NCBI RefSeq assembly: GCF_000011365.1
Contig: NC_004463.1
Location: 124,001 to 188,000, forward strand
Length of the DNA stretch: 64,000 nucleotides
Origin: Bradyrhizobium diazoefficiens USDA 110
GTDB lineage: Bacteria > Pseudomonadota > Alphaproteobacteria > Rhizobiales > Xanthobacteraceae
Direction of reading: 5' to 3'
In this document: in pieces, positions 26,370-37,671 of the stretch
Numbering within the stretch: the stretch's first letter is position 1
How the letters are laid out: the number at the start of each line of letters is the position of its first letter
Translations under genes and position numbers: made by a program
The notes under the pieces: generated by a model
What the model was told of the DNA's origin: nothing
What the model saw: only the letters and a program-made list of their open reading frames with translations
The model's database searches: none

Positions 26370-27738
26370 CGACGGAAGAACGCCTCCCCAGGCGTTTGGC
26401 GAGCTCGCCGTCACGCTGCAATCGCAGGCGGACGCGCGCAGCGAGCTGATCGGCGCTGCGCCGACCGACGACGAGACCAACCGCAAGAACATGGCGTTGC
26501 TGATCCAGCTGCGCTGGACCGCGGTGGTCGGCCAGATCGTGACCATCGGCGGCGTGCATTTCTGGCTCGGCATCCCCCTGCCGCTGGAGCGGATGGGCGC
26601 CGTGATCGGCGCGCTGGTGCTGCTCAACGTCTCGAGCCTGGTCTGGGTGCGCCATCGCGCCGCGATCTCCAGCAACGAGCTGCTGGTCGCCTTGATGCTC
26701 GACGTCGCCGCGCTGACCGCGCAGCTCTATCTCAGTGGCGGCGCCACCAATCCGTTCACCTCGTTATTCCTGCTCCAGGTGACGCTGGGCGCGGTGCTGC
26801 TCGATGCGCGCTCGACCTGGTCGCTGGTGGCGCTGACCTGCGCCAGCTTTGTCTGGCTGACATTGGCGTACCGGCCGCTCGACCTGCCGCCGAACCCGAT
26901 CAGCGAGGCCTACAGCCTCACCGTGGCCGGCATGCTGTTGGGCTTCGTGCTCAACGCCGTGCTGCTGGTCGTGTTCGTCACCCGCATCAACAGAAACCTG
27001 CGCGAGCGCGACGCGCATCTGGCGGCGCTGCGCCAGCATGCGGCCGAGCAGGACCACATCGTCCGCATGGGCCTGCTAGCATCGGGTGCAGCGCACGAGC
27101 TCGGCACCCCGCTGGCCTCGCTCTCGGTGATCCTCAGCGATTGGCGCCGCATGCCGGATCTCGCCGCCGATCAGGAACTCGCCGAGGATCTCGCGGAGAT
27201 GGAGACCTCGCTGCAACGCTGCAAGTCGATCGTGACGGGCATCCTGGTGTCGGCGGGCGAAGCGCGCGGTGAAGGTTCCTCGCCGACGACGGTGACGGCC
27301 TTCGTCACCGCACTGGTCGATGAGTGGCGCAACGCCCGTTCGGCGCGCACGCTCTATTTCGTCAACACGTTCGGCGAGGACGTCGCGATCGCCTCGGACG
27401 TCGCGCTGAAGCAGGTGATCTTCAACGTGCTCGACAACGCCTATGAGGTCTCGCGCGACTGGGTCGAGCTTCTGGCCGAGCGCGAGGGCGACAATCTCGT
27501 GCTGTCGATCAGCGACCGCGGCCCGGGCTTTGCGCCGGAGATGCTGGCGCAGCTCGGCAAGCCCTATCACTCAAGCAAGGGCCGCGCCGGCGGCGGGCTC
27601 GGCCTGTTCCTGGTGGTCAACGTTGTGCGCAAGCTCGGGGGCAGCGTAACCGCCGAGAACCACAGGAAGCGCGGCGCCACCGTCCGCCTGACCCTGCCCC
27701 TCGCAACGCTCGCGATCGGAGGCAGCTTTGACGCCTGA
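26341..27738 (+). CDS. RegB/PrrB/RegS-type redox sensor histidine kinase
   Basis: A 465-residue membrane kinase. Six hydrophobic segments span about residues 55-215. GGATNPF at 133-139 is the quinone-binding heptapeptide known from RegB, and the H-box GAAHELGTPLASLSV puts the phosphorylated His at 252. Cys294 in LQRCKSIV matches the position of the redox-active Cys of RegB (recalled family knowledge). The catalytic domain has NVLDNA (362), DRGPGF (392) and GGGLGL (417). The ATG at 26341 follows AGGACGGG and lies inside the SURF1 end. It pairs with the response regulator that follows; Bradyrhizobium calls the pair RegS/RegR, but orthology is not proven here. Confidence 0.9.
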   Translation: MLERSSNRPDDGRTPPQAFGELAVTLQSQADARSELIGAAPTDDETNRKNMALLIQLRWTAVVGQIVTIGGVHFWLGIPLPLERMGAVIGALVLLNVSSLVWVRHRAAISSNELLVALMLDVAALTAQLYLSGGATNPFTSLFLLQVTLGAVLLDARSTWSLVALTCASFVWLTLAYRPLDLPPNPISEAYSLTVAGMLLGFVLNAVLLVVFVTRINRNLRERDAHLAALRQHAAEQDHIVRMGLLASGAAHELGTPLASLSVILSDWRRMPDLAADQELAEDLAEMETSLQRCKSIVTGILVSAGEARGEGSSPTTVTAFVTALVDEWRNARSARTLYFVNTFGEDVAIASDVALKQVIFNVLDNAYEVSRDWVELLAEREGDNLVLSISDRGPGFAPEMLAQLGKPYHSSKGRAGGGLGLFLVVNVVRKLGGSVTAENHRKRGATVRLTLPLATLAIGGSFDA

Positions 27739-28261
27739 CCGTTCGCTCATCGTCGTCGAGGACGATGAAGGCTTTGCGCGCACGCTGAAACGCTCGTTCG
27801 AGCGCCGCGGCTACGATGTCGTGCTCGCCGGTTCGATCGAGGAGGTGCGGAAAGTGCTGGAGGAGCGATCCTTCGGCCACGCCGTGGTCGATCTCAAGCT
27901 CGGCGGCGCTTCGGGCTTGGCTTGCGTCGAGCTGCTGCACACGCACGACGAGGAGATGCTGATCGTGGTGCTAACCGGCTTTGCCAGCATCTCGACTGCC
28001 GTCGAGGCGATCAAGCTCGGCGCCTGCCACTATCTGGCCAAGCCGTCGAACACCGACGACATCGAGGCCGCCTTCAACAAGGCCGAAGGCAATGCCGAAG
28101 TCGCGCTCGATGCGCGGCCGACATCGATCAAGACGCTGGAATGGGAACGCATCCACCAGACCCTGATCGAGACGGATTTCAATATTTCGGAGGCGGCGAG
28201 GCGGCTCGGCATGCACCGGCGGACGCTGGCGAGGAAGCTGGAAAAGCGGCCGGTGAAATGA
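27728..28261 (+). CDS. RegA/ActR/RegR-type response regulator
   Basis: A 177-residue regulator. The receiver has acidic pocket E11-D12-D13, phospho-acceptor D55 (HAVVDLKLGG), T83 region (VVLTGFAS) and K105 (YLAKPS). The Fis-type helix-turn-helix is ISEAARRLGMHRRTLARKLEKRP, matching RegA closely. It overlaps the kinase by 11 bases and starts with TTG at 27728 after GGAGG, five bases upstream. RegA proteins control respiration, nitrogen fixation and CO2 fixation genes in response to redox state, so control of the adjacent cyo operon is plausible. Confidence 0.92.
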   Translation: MTPDRSLIVVEDDEGFARTLKRSFERRGYDVVLAGSIEEVRKVLEERSFGHAVVDLKLGGASGLACVELLHTHDEEMLIVVLTGFASISTAVEAIKLGACHYLAKPSNTDDIEAAFNKAEGNAEVALDARPTSIKTLEWERIHQTLIETDFNISEAARRLGMHRRTLARKLEKRPVK

Positions 28262-28278
28262 GGCAAGGCCTCCTTCTC

Positions 28279-28431
28279 CTCGTCGTCCTGGACCAGCGAG
28301 CAAAGCGAGCGCCGATCCAGGACCCATCACCACAGGCTGCGGTTTGACGAAGGCTGTAACTCCGAGCCGTCGCAGCAACTCAAACCTGGGGTAATGGGTC
28401 CTGGCCTTCGCCAGGACGACGCTTGGTATGA
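28279..28431. repeat. Intergenic repeat, GTCGTCCTGG...CCAGGACGAC type (copy 1)
   Basis: GTCGTCCTGGACC begins it, then CCAGGACCCAT, an inner region, TGGGGTAATGGGTCCTGGCC, and TTCGCCAGGACGAC at the end. Three further copies are at 41070, 44665 and 55334. It follows the regulator gene. Confidence 0.82.
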
Positions 28432-28445
28432 CCCTGCCCCCAAAC

Positions 28446-28474
28446 AAAAAGCCCGGCCGCAAGGCCGGGCTTTT
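28446..28474. terminator. Bidirectional rho-independent terminator
   Basis: AAAAAGCCCGGCC-GCAA-GGCCGGGCTTTT: an 8-bp GC stem with a GCAA loop, flanked by A-run and T-run. It separates the convergent response regulator and carD genes and can serve both strands. Confidence 0.9.
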
Positions 28475-28503
28475 GATCTGTTGCGATCGACGCGACGTGG
28501 CGC

Positions 28504-29490
28504 TTACGCCGCCTCGTCGGCGACGGTGGTGTCGTCGCCATCGGTATCGTCGGCATCGCCCTCGGCATCCGCCTCGCCCTCGGTGGCTTCCGCCTTGGCG
28601 TTGCGGCGCGGGCTCTTGGCGAGCTGGGCCTCGATCTCCTTGACCGCTTCGGTCTCGGTCGAGTGCTGCACCACCGCGATCTCGCGGGACAGACGATCGA
28701 GTGCGGCTTCATAGAGCTGGCGTTCAGAGTAGGACTGCTCGGGCTGCGACTCGGAGCGATAGAGGTCGCGCACGACTTCCGCGATCGCGACGATATCGCC
28801 CGAATTGATCTTCGCTTCGTATTCCTGGGCGCGGCGCGACCACATGGTGCGCTTGACGCGGGCGCGGCCCTTGAGCGTTTCCAGCGCCTTCTTCACCAGC
28901 GCGGGCTCGGACAGCTTGCGCATGCCGACGTTCGCGACCTTGGCGGTCGGAACGCGCAGCGTCATCTTGTCCTTGATGAAGTTGATGACGAACAGCTCGA
29001 GCTTCGCACCGGCGATCTCCTGCTCCTCGATGGCCAGGATCTGGCCGACGCCGTGAGCGGGATAGACGACGAATTCGTTGGCCTTGAAGCCCTGGCGCTG
29101 GGTCACGACCTTCTTTTCCTCGACCTTCGGCGCAGCAGCCGCCGGCTTCACGGCCGGCTTGGCAGCGACAGGAGCCTTGGCAGGAGCAGCAACAGAGGCC
29201 TTCGGCGCAGCGGGCTTGGCAGCGGGAACCTTAGCAGCAGCAGGCTTGGCAACGGTCGCTTTCGCGGCCGGTTTGGCAGTCTTGTTAGGCATTGCGCTTC
29301 TTTTGTTCTTCGAGGACTTTGCAGCCGGCGCCTTAGTCGCGGTCCGACCCTTGGATGCGCTACGGCTGGCCGCGGCGACTTTTTTGGCCTCCTTATGGGA
29401 AGCCCTCGCTGAAGTACTCTTTTTACGCGTTTTCTGTGACACAGCCTGCGCGCGGAAACTGCCACGCCCCTGTTCGACATTTGGTTTCAC
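28504..29490 (-). CDS. CarD family transcriptional regulator with Lys/Ala-rich N-terminal extension
   Basis: Up to 328 residues. The conserved CarD RNA-polymerase-interacting domain begins near residue 132: FKANEFVVYPAHGVGQILAIEEQEIAG, then ELFVINFIKDKMTLRVPTAKVANVGMRKL and TMWSRRAQEYEAKINSGD. Before it is a basic Lys/Ala/Pro-rich, histone-H1-like tail, and after it an acidic Asp/Glu-rich end. The start is uncertain: GTG at 29490 lies about 50 bases downstream of a good promoter, while ATG at 29292 would leave a UTR of roughly 240 bases. The Lys-rich composition continues through the extension, so I keep the longer form. CarD stabilises open promoter complexes. Confidence 0.87.
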   Translation of the reverse strand: MKPNVEQGRGSFRAQAVSQKTRKKSTSARASHKEAKKVAAASRSASKGRTATKAPAAKSSKNKRSAMPNKTAKPAAKATVAKPAAAKVPAAKPAAPKASVAAPAKAPVAAKPAVKPAAAAPKVEEKKVVTQRQGFKANEFVVYPAHGVGQILAIEEQEIAGAKLELFVINFIKDKMTLRVPTAKVANVGMRKLSEPALVKKALETLKGRARVKRTMWSRRAQEYEAKINSGDIVAIAEVVRDLYRSESQPEQSYSERQLYEAALDRLSREIAVVQHSTETEAVKEIEAQLAKSPRRNAKAEATEGEADAEGDADDTDGDDTTVADEAA

Positions 29491-29540
29491 GGGAACCCAG
29501 AGGGGCCAACGGGGCTGACGGGGTTCGGCTTAATGTGCCC

Positions 29541-29568
29541 AATATAGCACATTTCCCGCAAAAATCAA
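29541..29568 (-). promoter_or_regulatory. Sigma70-like promoter for carD
   Basis: Leftward: -35 TTGATT (29568-29563), 16-base spacer, -10 TATATT (29546-29541). Transcription would begin near 29534, about 44 bases before the GTG at 29490. Confidence 0.6.
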
Positions 29569-29636
29569 TGATTTAGGGGTCTTTAGGCCTGGTTTTCGGC
29601 GCGAACGAAGGTATTAGGGTTAAGTTTGGGTCCGAA

Positions 29637-29975
29637 TTAGTCTCCGGAGCCGGGGTTCGGAGAAAAATATTTCTCGAACTTGCCCTCCATACCGTCGAAT
29701 TCCTTGGCGTCGGCGGGTGATTCTTTCTTTTGGGTGATGTTCGGCCAGCTCTTGGCGTAGTCGGCGTTGACCGAAAGCCACTTTTCCAGGCCCGGTTCCG
29801 TGTCCGGCTTGATGGCGTCGGCGGGGCATTCCGGCTCGCACACGCCGCAGTCGATGCATTCGTCAGGATGGATGACGAGCATGTTGTCACCCTCGTAGAA
29901 ACAGTCGACCGGGCAGACCTCGACGCAGTCGGTGTACTTGCACTTGATGCAGTTTTCAGTGACGACGTAAGTCAT
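29637..29975 (-). CDS. fdxA: 7Fe ferredoxin FdxA
   Basis: A 112-residue ferredoxin with a 3Fe-4S and a 4Fe-4S cluster. Cysteine pattern: C-x2-K-x4-C-x3-CP in [20 protein letters not shown] and [16 protein letters not shown]. The second set gives the 4Fe cluster (C-x2-C-x2-C-x3-CP). The C-terminal [18 protein letters not shown] is typical of the proteobacterial FdxA group. It carries low-potential electrons in the cytoplasm; the partner is not shown by the neighbours. It has GGAGCG before the ATG. Confidence 0.94.
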   Translation of the reverse strand: MTYVVTENCIKCKYTDCVEVCPVDCFYEGDNMLVIHPDECIDCGVCEPECPADAIKPDTEPGLEKWLSVNADYAKSWPNITQKKESPADAKEFDGMEGKFEKYFSPNPGSGD

Positions 29976-30107
29976 CCAACGCTCCGAAAAGCTCTTTTAA
30001 AAGTCGCGGCTTGCGTAGCGCGGATGGCCCGGCGCCGCAAGGTCGGGGACGGCCGATCATGACGGCTTTGCGCGATTGATCGACCAAGAAATGAATTCAA
30101 AGCGCAA

Positions 30108-30383
30108 TTAATTGCGCTTTCCTTCGCCGAGCTCCTCGTAGAGCACGCGCGCCGAGGCGGCATCGCCGCGGCGCTCGTTGAAGGCTATCACTTTCAACAC
30201 GCGCACGGTGCGGTCGAGCGCGATGGTGAGCACGTCGCCCACCTTGATCGCATGCCCGGGCGAGGTCTCGCGCGTGCCGTTGACGCGGACATGGCCGGAC
30301 TCGACGAGTTCAGCCGCGGAGGTGCGCGCCTTCACCACCCGCGCGTGCCACAGCCATTTGTCGATGCGCTGCCGCTCGGTCGT
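30108..30383 (-). CDS. S4-domain RNA-binding protein (Hsp15-like), apparent ACG start
   Basis: About 91 residues. The S4 fold starts at ERQRIDKWLWHARVVKARTS and continues AAELVESGHVRVNGTRETSPGHAIKVGDVLTIAL, matching Hsp15-type ribosome-associated proteins. Only GTG at 30338 is a standard start, but it would delete the first S4 helix (RIDKWLWHAR). The natural start position is 30383, where the codon is ACG, placed six bases after AAGGAG, which itself spans the end of the upstream helicase gene. The helicase stop at 30387 is in the same frame. It is thus either an ACG start or a mutated start codon. Confidence 0.8.
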   Translation of the reverse strand, partial: TTERQRIDKWLWHARVVKARTSAAELVESGHVRVNGTRETSPGHAIKVGDVLTIALDRTVRVLKVIAFNERRGDAASARVLYEELGEGKRN

Positions 30384-30386
30384 AGG

Positions 30387-33758
<3,372 letters not shown>

Positions 33759-33859
33759 TCTGTACGATTAGGTAGTGCCGATTTCGGCGAATGTCAGTGC
33801 TGTTTGGGGCGGCGCGGCGGCCGGGCGCGATTAGGGCTAGGCGCGATGCGCTTGGAGGT

Positions 33860-33997
33860 CACCTCGCCCCGCTTGCGGGGAGAGGTCGGATCGCGAAGCG
33901 ATCCGGGTGAGGGGGACTCTCCACGAACCAGCTATCACCTATTCCGTGGAAGCAGCCCCTCACCCCAACCCTCTCCCCGTAAGAACGGGGCGAGGGA
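33860..33997. repeat. Palindromic repeat, CTCCCC...GGGGAG type (copy 2)
   Basis: ACCTCGCCCCGCTTGCGGGG begins it, GGGTGAGGGGGACTCTCC lies inside, and CCTCTCCCCG...CGGGGCGAGGGAG ends it. Same family as 11564, 42628 and 52778. Confidence 0.8.
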
Positions 33998-34265
33998 GAA
34001 GAAGAAGCCGCCCGAACCTCGCGCAACTGTCTCACTTTGCGACGCTTTTCCCTGTGTCCTTAAGCTTCGGAACGACTCTAGAACGAATCGCGGCCGAATC
34101 GCTGACTCCCTGTTGAGTCCTGTTACGTTCACGCAACATGTCGCGGCACCCTGTGTTTGATTGCACTAGATGGAGTTTTGGGCTGCCGCACAAGCGACGT
34201 TTCGATGGCGGGTTCCTTAAAATTGGGGACGGCGCGGAGTCGAATCAGAATCGGGGAGGAGTCAA

Positions 34266-34355
34266 ATGGATTCACGGATCGAGGGCGCCAAAACAAAAAC
34301 TGCGAAAACAACCCCATGCACAGTAGAAACGGCGCGCGGGCGAAGGGCGGGGTGA
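34266..34355 (+). CDS. Candidate 29-residue small ORF with strong ribosome site
   Basis: ATG at 34266 follows GGGGAGGAGTCAA, a near-ideal site. The product MDSRIEGAKTKTAKTTPCTV continues to a TGA at 34353, all basic/Thr-rich. No homology is recognised. The site could be chance; codon use is not distinctive, and the neighbouring bases are repeat-rich. Confidence 0.2.
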   Translation: MDSRIEGAKTKTAKTTPCTVETARGRRAG

Positions 34356-34397
34356 CGGCGGGTAAGGTGTTGGAGCTGCGTGCCGAATCGCTCCGCT

Positions 34398-34504
34398 CGT
34401 CATTCCGGGGCGCGACGCCAGTCGCGAACCCGGAATCTATCAGGCCGCAAGGTTCGCCTCACCATGGATTCCGGGTTCGCGCCAAGTGGCGCGCCCAGGA
34501 ATGA
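34398..34504. repeat. Palindromic repeat, CATTCCGGGG type, with variant centre
   Basis: GTCATTCCGGGGCGCGAC at the left and GCGCCCAGGAATGAC at the right. The centre differs from the usual GGAATCTCGAGATTCC: GAACCCGGAATCTAT then ATGGATTCCGGGTTCGCG. The right end has an A in place of a C (CCAGGAATGAC). Confidence 0.78.
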
Positions 34505-34535
34505 CGGAGGAATGGTAGCCCGTATGGCGCGGCCT

Positions 34536-35414
34536 TTACTGCGTCTTCGCGACCCGCGGCGGCTGGGCGGATGTGATGAAGCTGGTGGCTTCGAGCATCG
34601 CGGGGCCGAGCGGCGTCGGCACTTTCAGCCAGAACGGAACCAGGATGCGCGTGCCGGCGACCGGGGCGAAGGCGATCTCGATGTTGCGCTGGGCGGCGAG
34701 GTATTTGATCACGGGGCGGTCGGGGATGTAGCCGGCGACAGGCACGAAATAGAGCGCGCAGACCACGACCGGGCCGCGATAGCCCTTCTCCGCCTTCACG
34801 GTCTCCATGCGCTTGAAATCGAGTTTTAAGTCGTAGCGCATGCGGCCGTCGAACACCGGCGCTGCGTTGTGGCAGGCGTCCGGCGTGACAGGATCGCCGG
34901 TGCCGGGCACGCGCAACAGCGAGGCCGTCATCGGATCCCAGACGCCGCGGCGATGCGCCTCGGTGACGACGATACGATCAGGGTCGACCGGCGGCTCCGG
35001 CACGATGCCGAACTCCTTCACATTGCCCTTGTCGAGCGTGATGTGGATCTCTTCGGTCTTCTTCGAGGTGGTGGTGGAGGCCTGGTAGCCGGTCGCAACC
35101 AGCGCGCCGTTGACGACCCGGCCCTGCGAGGCGCCGGTGCCGGACCCGCCCGCGAACGACTTCAAGAGCCCCGTGGTGCCGCCGGAGGCGGCCGCGGCAA
35201 ACACGTCGTCCTGGATGTCGATGTTCCAGGCGCCCCTGCCGACCGGAATGCCTGCCAGCGTCGCCTCATACTGCGCCTCGAGCTTGCCTTGCGCGGCGGC
35301 CGGCTTCGCCTCCCAGGCGAAGACCAGCCCGCACAGGGCCGCCATGGCCAACCGGGCGGCAGACCGCGGGCTGGCGATACGCGGCTTGGGCGCAAATCGG
35401 GAGGAAATGGGCAC
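34536..35414 (-). CDS. Exported DUF3108 protein
   Basis: About 292 residues. After a basic N-terminus there is a hydrophobic segment (RLAMAALCGLVFAWEAKPAAA) compatible with a signal peptide. The DUF3108 pattern is visible: LEAQYEATLAGIPVGRGAW, PVDPDRIVVTEAHRRGVWDPMTASLL, CHNAAPVFDGRMRYDLKLDFKR and ALYFVPVAGY. The start is unresolved: TTG at 35426 or GTG at 35414; I took GTG because GGA precedes it by eight bases. Function unknown; the family is predicted to act in the periplasm. Confidence 0.82.
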   Translation of the reverse strand: MPISSRFAPKPRIASPRSAARLAMAALCGLVFAWEAKPAAAQGKLEAQYEATLAGIPVGRGAWNIDIQDDVFAAAASGGTTGLLKSFAGGSGTGASQGRVVNGALVATGYQASTTTSKKTEEIHITLDKGNVKEFGIVPEPPVDPDRIVVTEAHRRGVWDPMTASLLRVPGTGDPVTPDACHNAAPVFDGRMRYDLKLDFKRMETVKAEKGYRGPVVVCALYFVPVAGYIPDRPVIKYLAAQRNIEIAFAPVAGTRILVPFWLKVPTPLGPAMLEATSFITSAQPPRVAKTQ

Positions 35415-35604
35415 GAAACGATCCAATCGGGGCGCGACGGTTGTTACTTAAGCCAAAAACCGCGGCAAACAATGTGTTCGGGCGCAACAAGCGCGGAACT
35501 CCACCTGATACTTCGGGGGCGAATACGCCCTTTATGTGATGGTAAGGCACTTCAAACATTGCCGTTTTGGTGATCGAGGGTGGTAAGCTCTTGCCGCTTA
35601 TTCC

Positions 35605-35711
35605 CCTGTCATGCCCCGGCTTGACCGGGGCATCCAGTACGCCGCGGCCCCTCGACTCCGGCCGCGCCGGCACGGAATACTGGATCGCCCGGCCAAGCCG
35701 GGCGATGACAC
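35605..35711. repeat. Palindromic repeat, GTCATGCCCCGGC type
   Basis: TGTCATGCCCCGGCTTGACC at left and AAGCCGGGCGATGACA at right; inner arms CCAGTA and TACTGG. Single copy in the window, upstream of rpmB. Confidence 0.8.
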
Positions 35712-35754
35712 CTATTGTGGGCATGGCGCCGGGCATGAATCCCGCCCCAAAAAC

Positions 35755-35783
35755 TTGACGTCCCGCCGCTTCCCCCCTATACG
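35755..35783 (+). promoter_or_regulatory. Sigma70-like promoter for rpmB
   Basis: -35 TTGACG at 35755-35760, 17-base spacer, -10 TATACG at 35778-35783. The start would be near 35790, about 87 bases before the rpmB ATG. This is the best housekeeping promoter in the window. Confidence 0.75.
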
Positions 35784-35876
35784 TCCGCCGCTCCCTGCAA
35801 GGACAGAGAATTTGCCCCCGTGGCGCCCCGAATGGCGGCCGCAAGTCGTTGGGGGCTTAGATTGAGGATTTGTGAC

Positions 35877-36185
35877 ATGTCTCGCCGCTGCGAACTGACG
35901 GCCAAGGGCCCCCTCGTCGGCCACAAGGTCAGCCACTCCAACATCAAGACCAAGCGCCGCTTCCTGCCGAACCTCGTCAACGTGACGTTCATCAGCGAAG
36001 CCCTGGAGCGCAACGTGCGCCTGCGCGTCTCCACCAACGCGGTGAAGAGCGTGGATCACAATGGCGGCCTGGACGCCTTCCTGCTCAAGGCCAGCGCCGA
36101 CGCCCTGTCGCCGCGCGCCCTCGAGCTGAAGCGCGCCATCCAGAAGAAGGTCGGCGTCACCGCGCCGGTCAAGAAGGCCAGCTAA
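35877..36185 (+). CDS. rpmB: 50S ribosomal protein L28
   Basis: A 102-residue L28. It starts [20 protein letters not shown] and has [50 protein letters not shown], the conserved L28 core. It binds 23S rRNA in the large subunit. The longer open frame upstream of 35877 lacks family similarity, so I chose the ATG after GAGG. A clear promoter lies upstream and a terminator downstream, so it is a single-gene unit. Confidence 0.96.
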   Translation: MSRRCELTAKGPLVGHKVSHSNIKTKRRFLPNLVNVTFISEALERNVRLRVSTNAVKSVDHNGGLDAFLLKASADALSPRALELKRAIQKKVGVTAPVKKAS

Positions 36186-36256
36186 GCGAATTTTCGAGTT
36201 GGGCGGGGGCTAAGTTGCGTCGCGTGGCGTAGGCTTAGCCAGTAGAGTTTGTGTAG

Positions 36257-36290
36257 CGGCCGGATCGAGAGATCCGGCCGTTTTTGTTTT
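36257..36290 (+). terminator. Rho-independent terminator after rpmB
   Basis: A perfect 10-bp stem CGGCCGGATC-GAGA-GATCCGGCCG (36257-36280) with a GNRA loop is followed by TTTTTGTTTT. Confidence 0.93.
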
Positions 36291-36424
36291 AGGGATTCGA
36301 ATGGCGAAGTGCTGGCGACGAGCGGAGCGTTGCTGGCAGATCGCGGCCGAGGTCGGCATCTTACCTCGCGTTCGAGGGCTATCTCTCGCTCGAACAACGT
36401 ACTGTTTGATCGCGCCGCAACCCC

Positions 36425-37165
36425 TCAAACATAGTGCTTCACGATCTCGTCGAGGATGGCCGGGCTGTAAAATCGCTGCTTTGAGCTTTTCTTGTTCCGT
36501 GGATCGAGCAGACGGACGCGACAAAACCGCGGATCGTCCTCGAGGGGTCTGCGCAGCTTGTGAAATCGCTCGTTCTCTTTGAAGTCGGGTGTCTTCCGTA
36601 GCGCCTTGCAGAGCGTCCGGTAGTCCCACGGGTAGCGCTTCAGCATGTCCTCCTCGCTCAACGTCACCCGAATGGCATTGGGGTCGTTGGGGGAGACGAT
36701 GACCGGCATCGCCTGCGCGTTGGAGTTCCGGACGAACCTCAGCTCGACCTCCACGCCGACGTTGAAGGGCTTGGCAGCCTCGAAGGGAAATTTCCGCTCC
36801 TGATCGGCCAACAGCTTTGCGAGCTTGCCAGCGGCGCCTTTGGTGTCGTCACCGAAGACCGTCTGTATGACTCCGGCCGGTGTCTCGAAGGCGACGGGCA
36901 TCAGCGCGAACTGGTACTGTGACAGGTCGCAATCAAACCATTTCCTTGCAGCGAAAGCGAAGTTGCGCAGCGCGGCAGCGCCGACCTCCTGCACCCTCTT
37001 ATGCAGGTCTCGGCCCACGTTGTGGAAGTGGATCGCGTTGTCCCTGATCTCCATCAGGAGCGAGATGTTCTCGATAGCGTGGTCATCAATCGAGTCCTGC
37101 GCGTACTGCCTCACGATGTTCGCCCCGGGCAGCACGCCGATGGTCATCGTGTTGCCCGGACCCAA
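36425..37165 (-). CDS. DUF3644-like protein, N-terminally truncated
   Basis: A 246-residue reading frame with a non-standard TTG start. ENISLLMEIRDNAIHFHN, VQEVGAAALRNFAFAARKWF, DLSQYQFALMPVAFETP and the C-terminal EDMLKRYPWDYRTLCKALRKTPDFKENERFHKL are DUF3644-like, from memory of that family. Full family members have roughly 100 more residues ahead of this part; here the frame upstream (37166-37249) is not family-like and ends at a stop. It therefore looks like a 5'-truncated gene, probably non-functional. The function of DUF3644 is unknown; it occurs in variable genome parts. Confidence 0.62.
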   Translation of the reverse strand: MGPGNTMTIGVLPGANIVRQYAQDSIDDHAIENISLLMEIRDNAIHFHNVGRDLHKRVQEVGAAALRNFAFAARKWFDCDLSQYQFALMPVAFETPAGVIQTVFGDDTKGAAGKLAKLLADQERKFPFEAAKPFNVGVEVELRFVRNSNAQAMPVIVSPNDPNAIRVTLSEEDMLKRYPWDYRTLCKALRKTPDFKENERFHKLRRPLEDDPRFCRVRLLDPRNKKSSKQRFYSPAILDEIVKHYV

Positions 37166-37168
37166 TTG

Positions 37169-37486
37169 ATGCGATTGGTCCCGGATTATAGGTCGGAATT
37201 TTTTGAGAAGATGCTCGGGAAAGGAGACCTGCTGGCGAACTACTCTCGTTCAGTCTTCAAAAAAACCGGCCGTAAAGAGGTAACGCACGCTGTTTGGCAG
37301 GAAAACGTCGGACATTTTCAGATCAATCATTGGTTCAACCTCCGCCCGCACCCTTCGTTCGGTAGTCCATTAGATGGCTCGACCACCATTTACGAAATCG
37401 TGGCGAACGATTTCGATCTCGCCAGCCAAAAACGAGTTATGGAGAGTTGGATCTGGGGAGAACCTGGCAACGGAGACCATCCATAG
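37169..37486 (+). CDS. Orphan hypothetical ORF in a low-GC patch
   Basis: A 105-residue ORF (MRLVPDYRSEFFEKMLGKGD... WIWGEPGNGDHP) with protein-like composition (W, F, H, N rich) and AT-richer codons than its neighbours. I do not recognise it. It has no good ribosome site and abuts the truncated DUF3644 gene head to head, so it may be the remnant of an inserted segment. Existence as a gene is uncertain. Confidence 0.35.
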   Translation: MRLVPDYRSEFFEKMLGKGDLLANYSRSVFKKTGRKEVTHAVWQENVGHFQINHWFNLRPHPSFGSPLDGSTTIYEIVANDFDLASQKRVMESWIWGEPGNGDHP

Positions 37487-37671
37487 CTGGGCTTCATCGT
37501 CACCCGCGGTAGTGGTGCCCTGCGATCCCAAGGCCGGCACGGCGACGCCACCCGTAAACCAGCACCGCGCGCGCGTTAACCATGCATTAACCAATGCACC
37601 CTAGCCTGCTGTGATCGTCCAGCCATCATTAGCTCGAAATGCCTTCCCGGTTCGCTCCAGGAGAAGCGCCG

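Larger units (their letters stand above)
33759..34535. other. Long intergenic region with two repeats and one candidate small ORF
   Basis: A 777-base stretch holding the CTCCCC-type repeat at 33860-33997, a CATTCCGGGG-type repeat at 34398-34504 and the candidate 29-codon ORF at 34266-34355. Between 34000 and 34260 I see no coding signal and no obvious RNA gene. Confidence 0.5.

Noticed and set aside
36291..36310. GGGATTCGAATGG after the rpmB terminator as a tRNA 3' end or attachment site
   Set aside because: No acceptor, D-stem or anticodon arm can be built around it; no integrase gene nearby.
36301..36582. Rightward ORF overlapping the DUF3644-like gene end
   Set aside because: No ribosome site or recognisable domain and it opposes the better-supported leftward frame.
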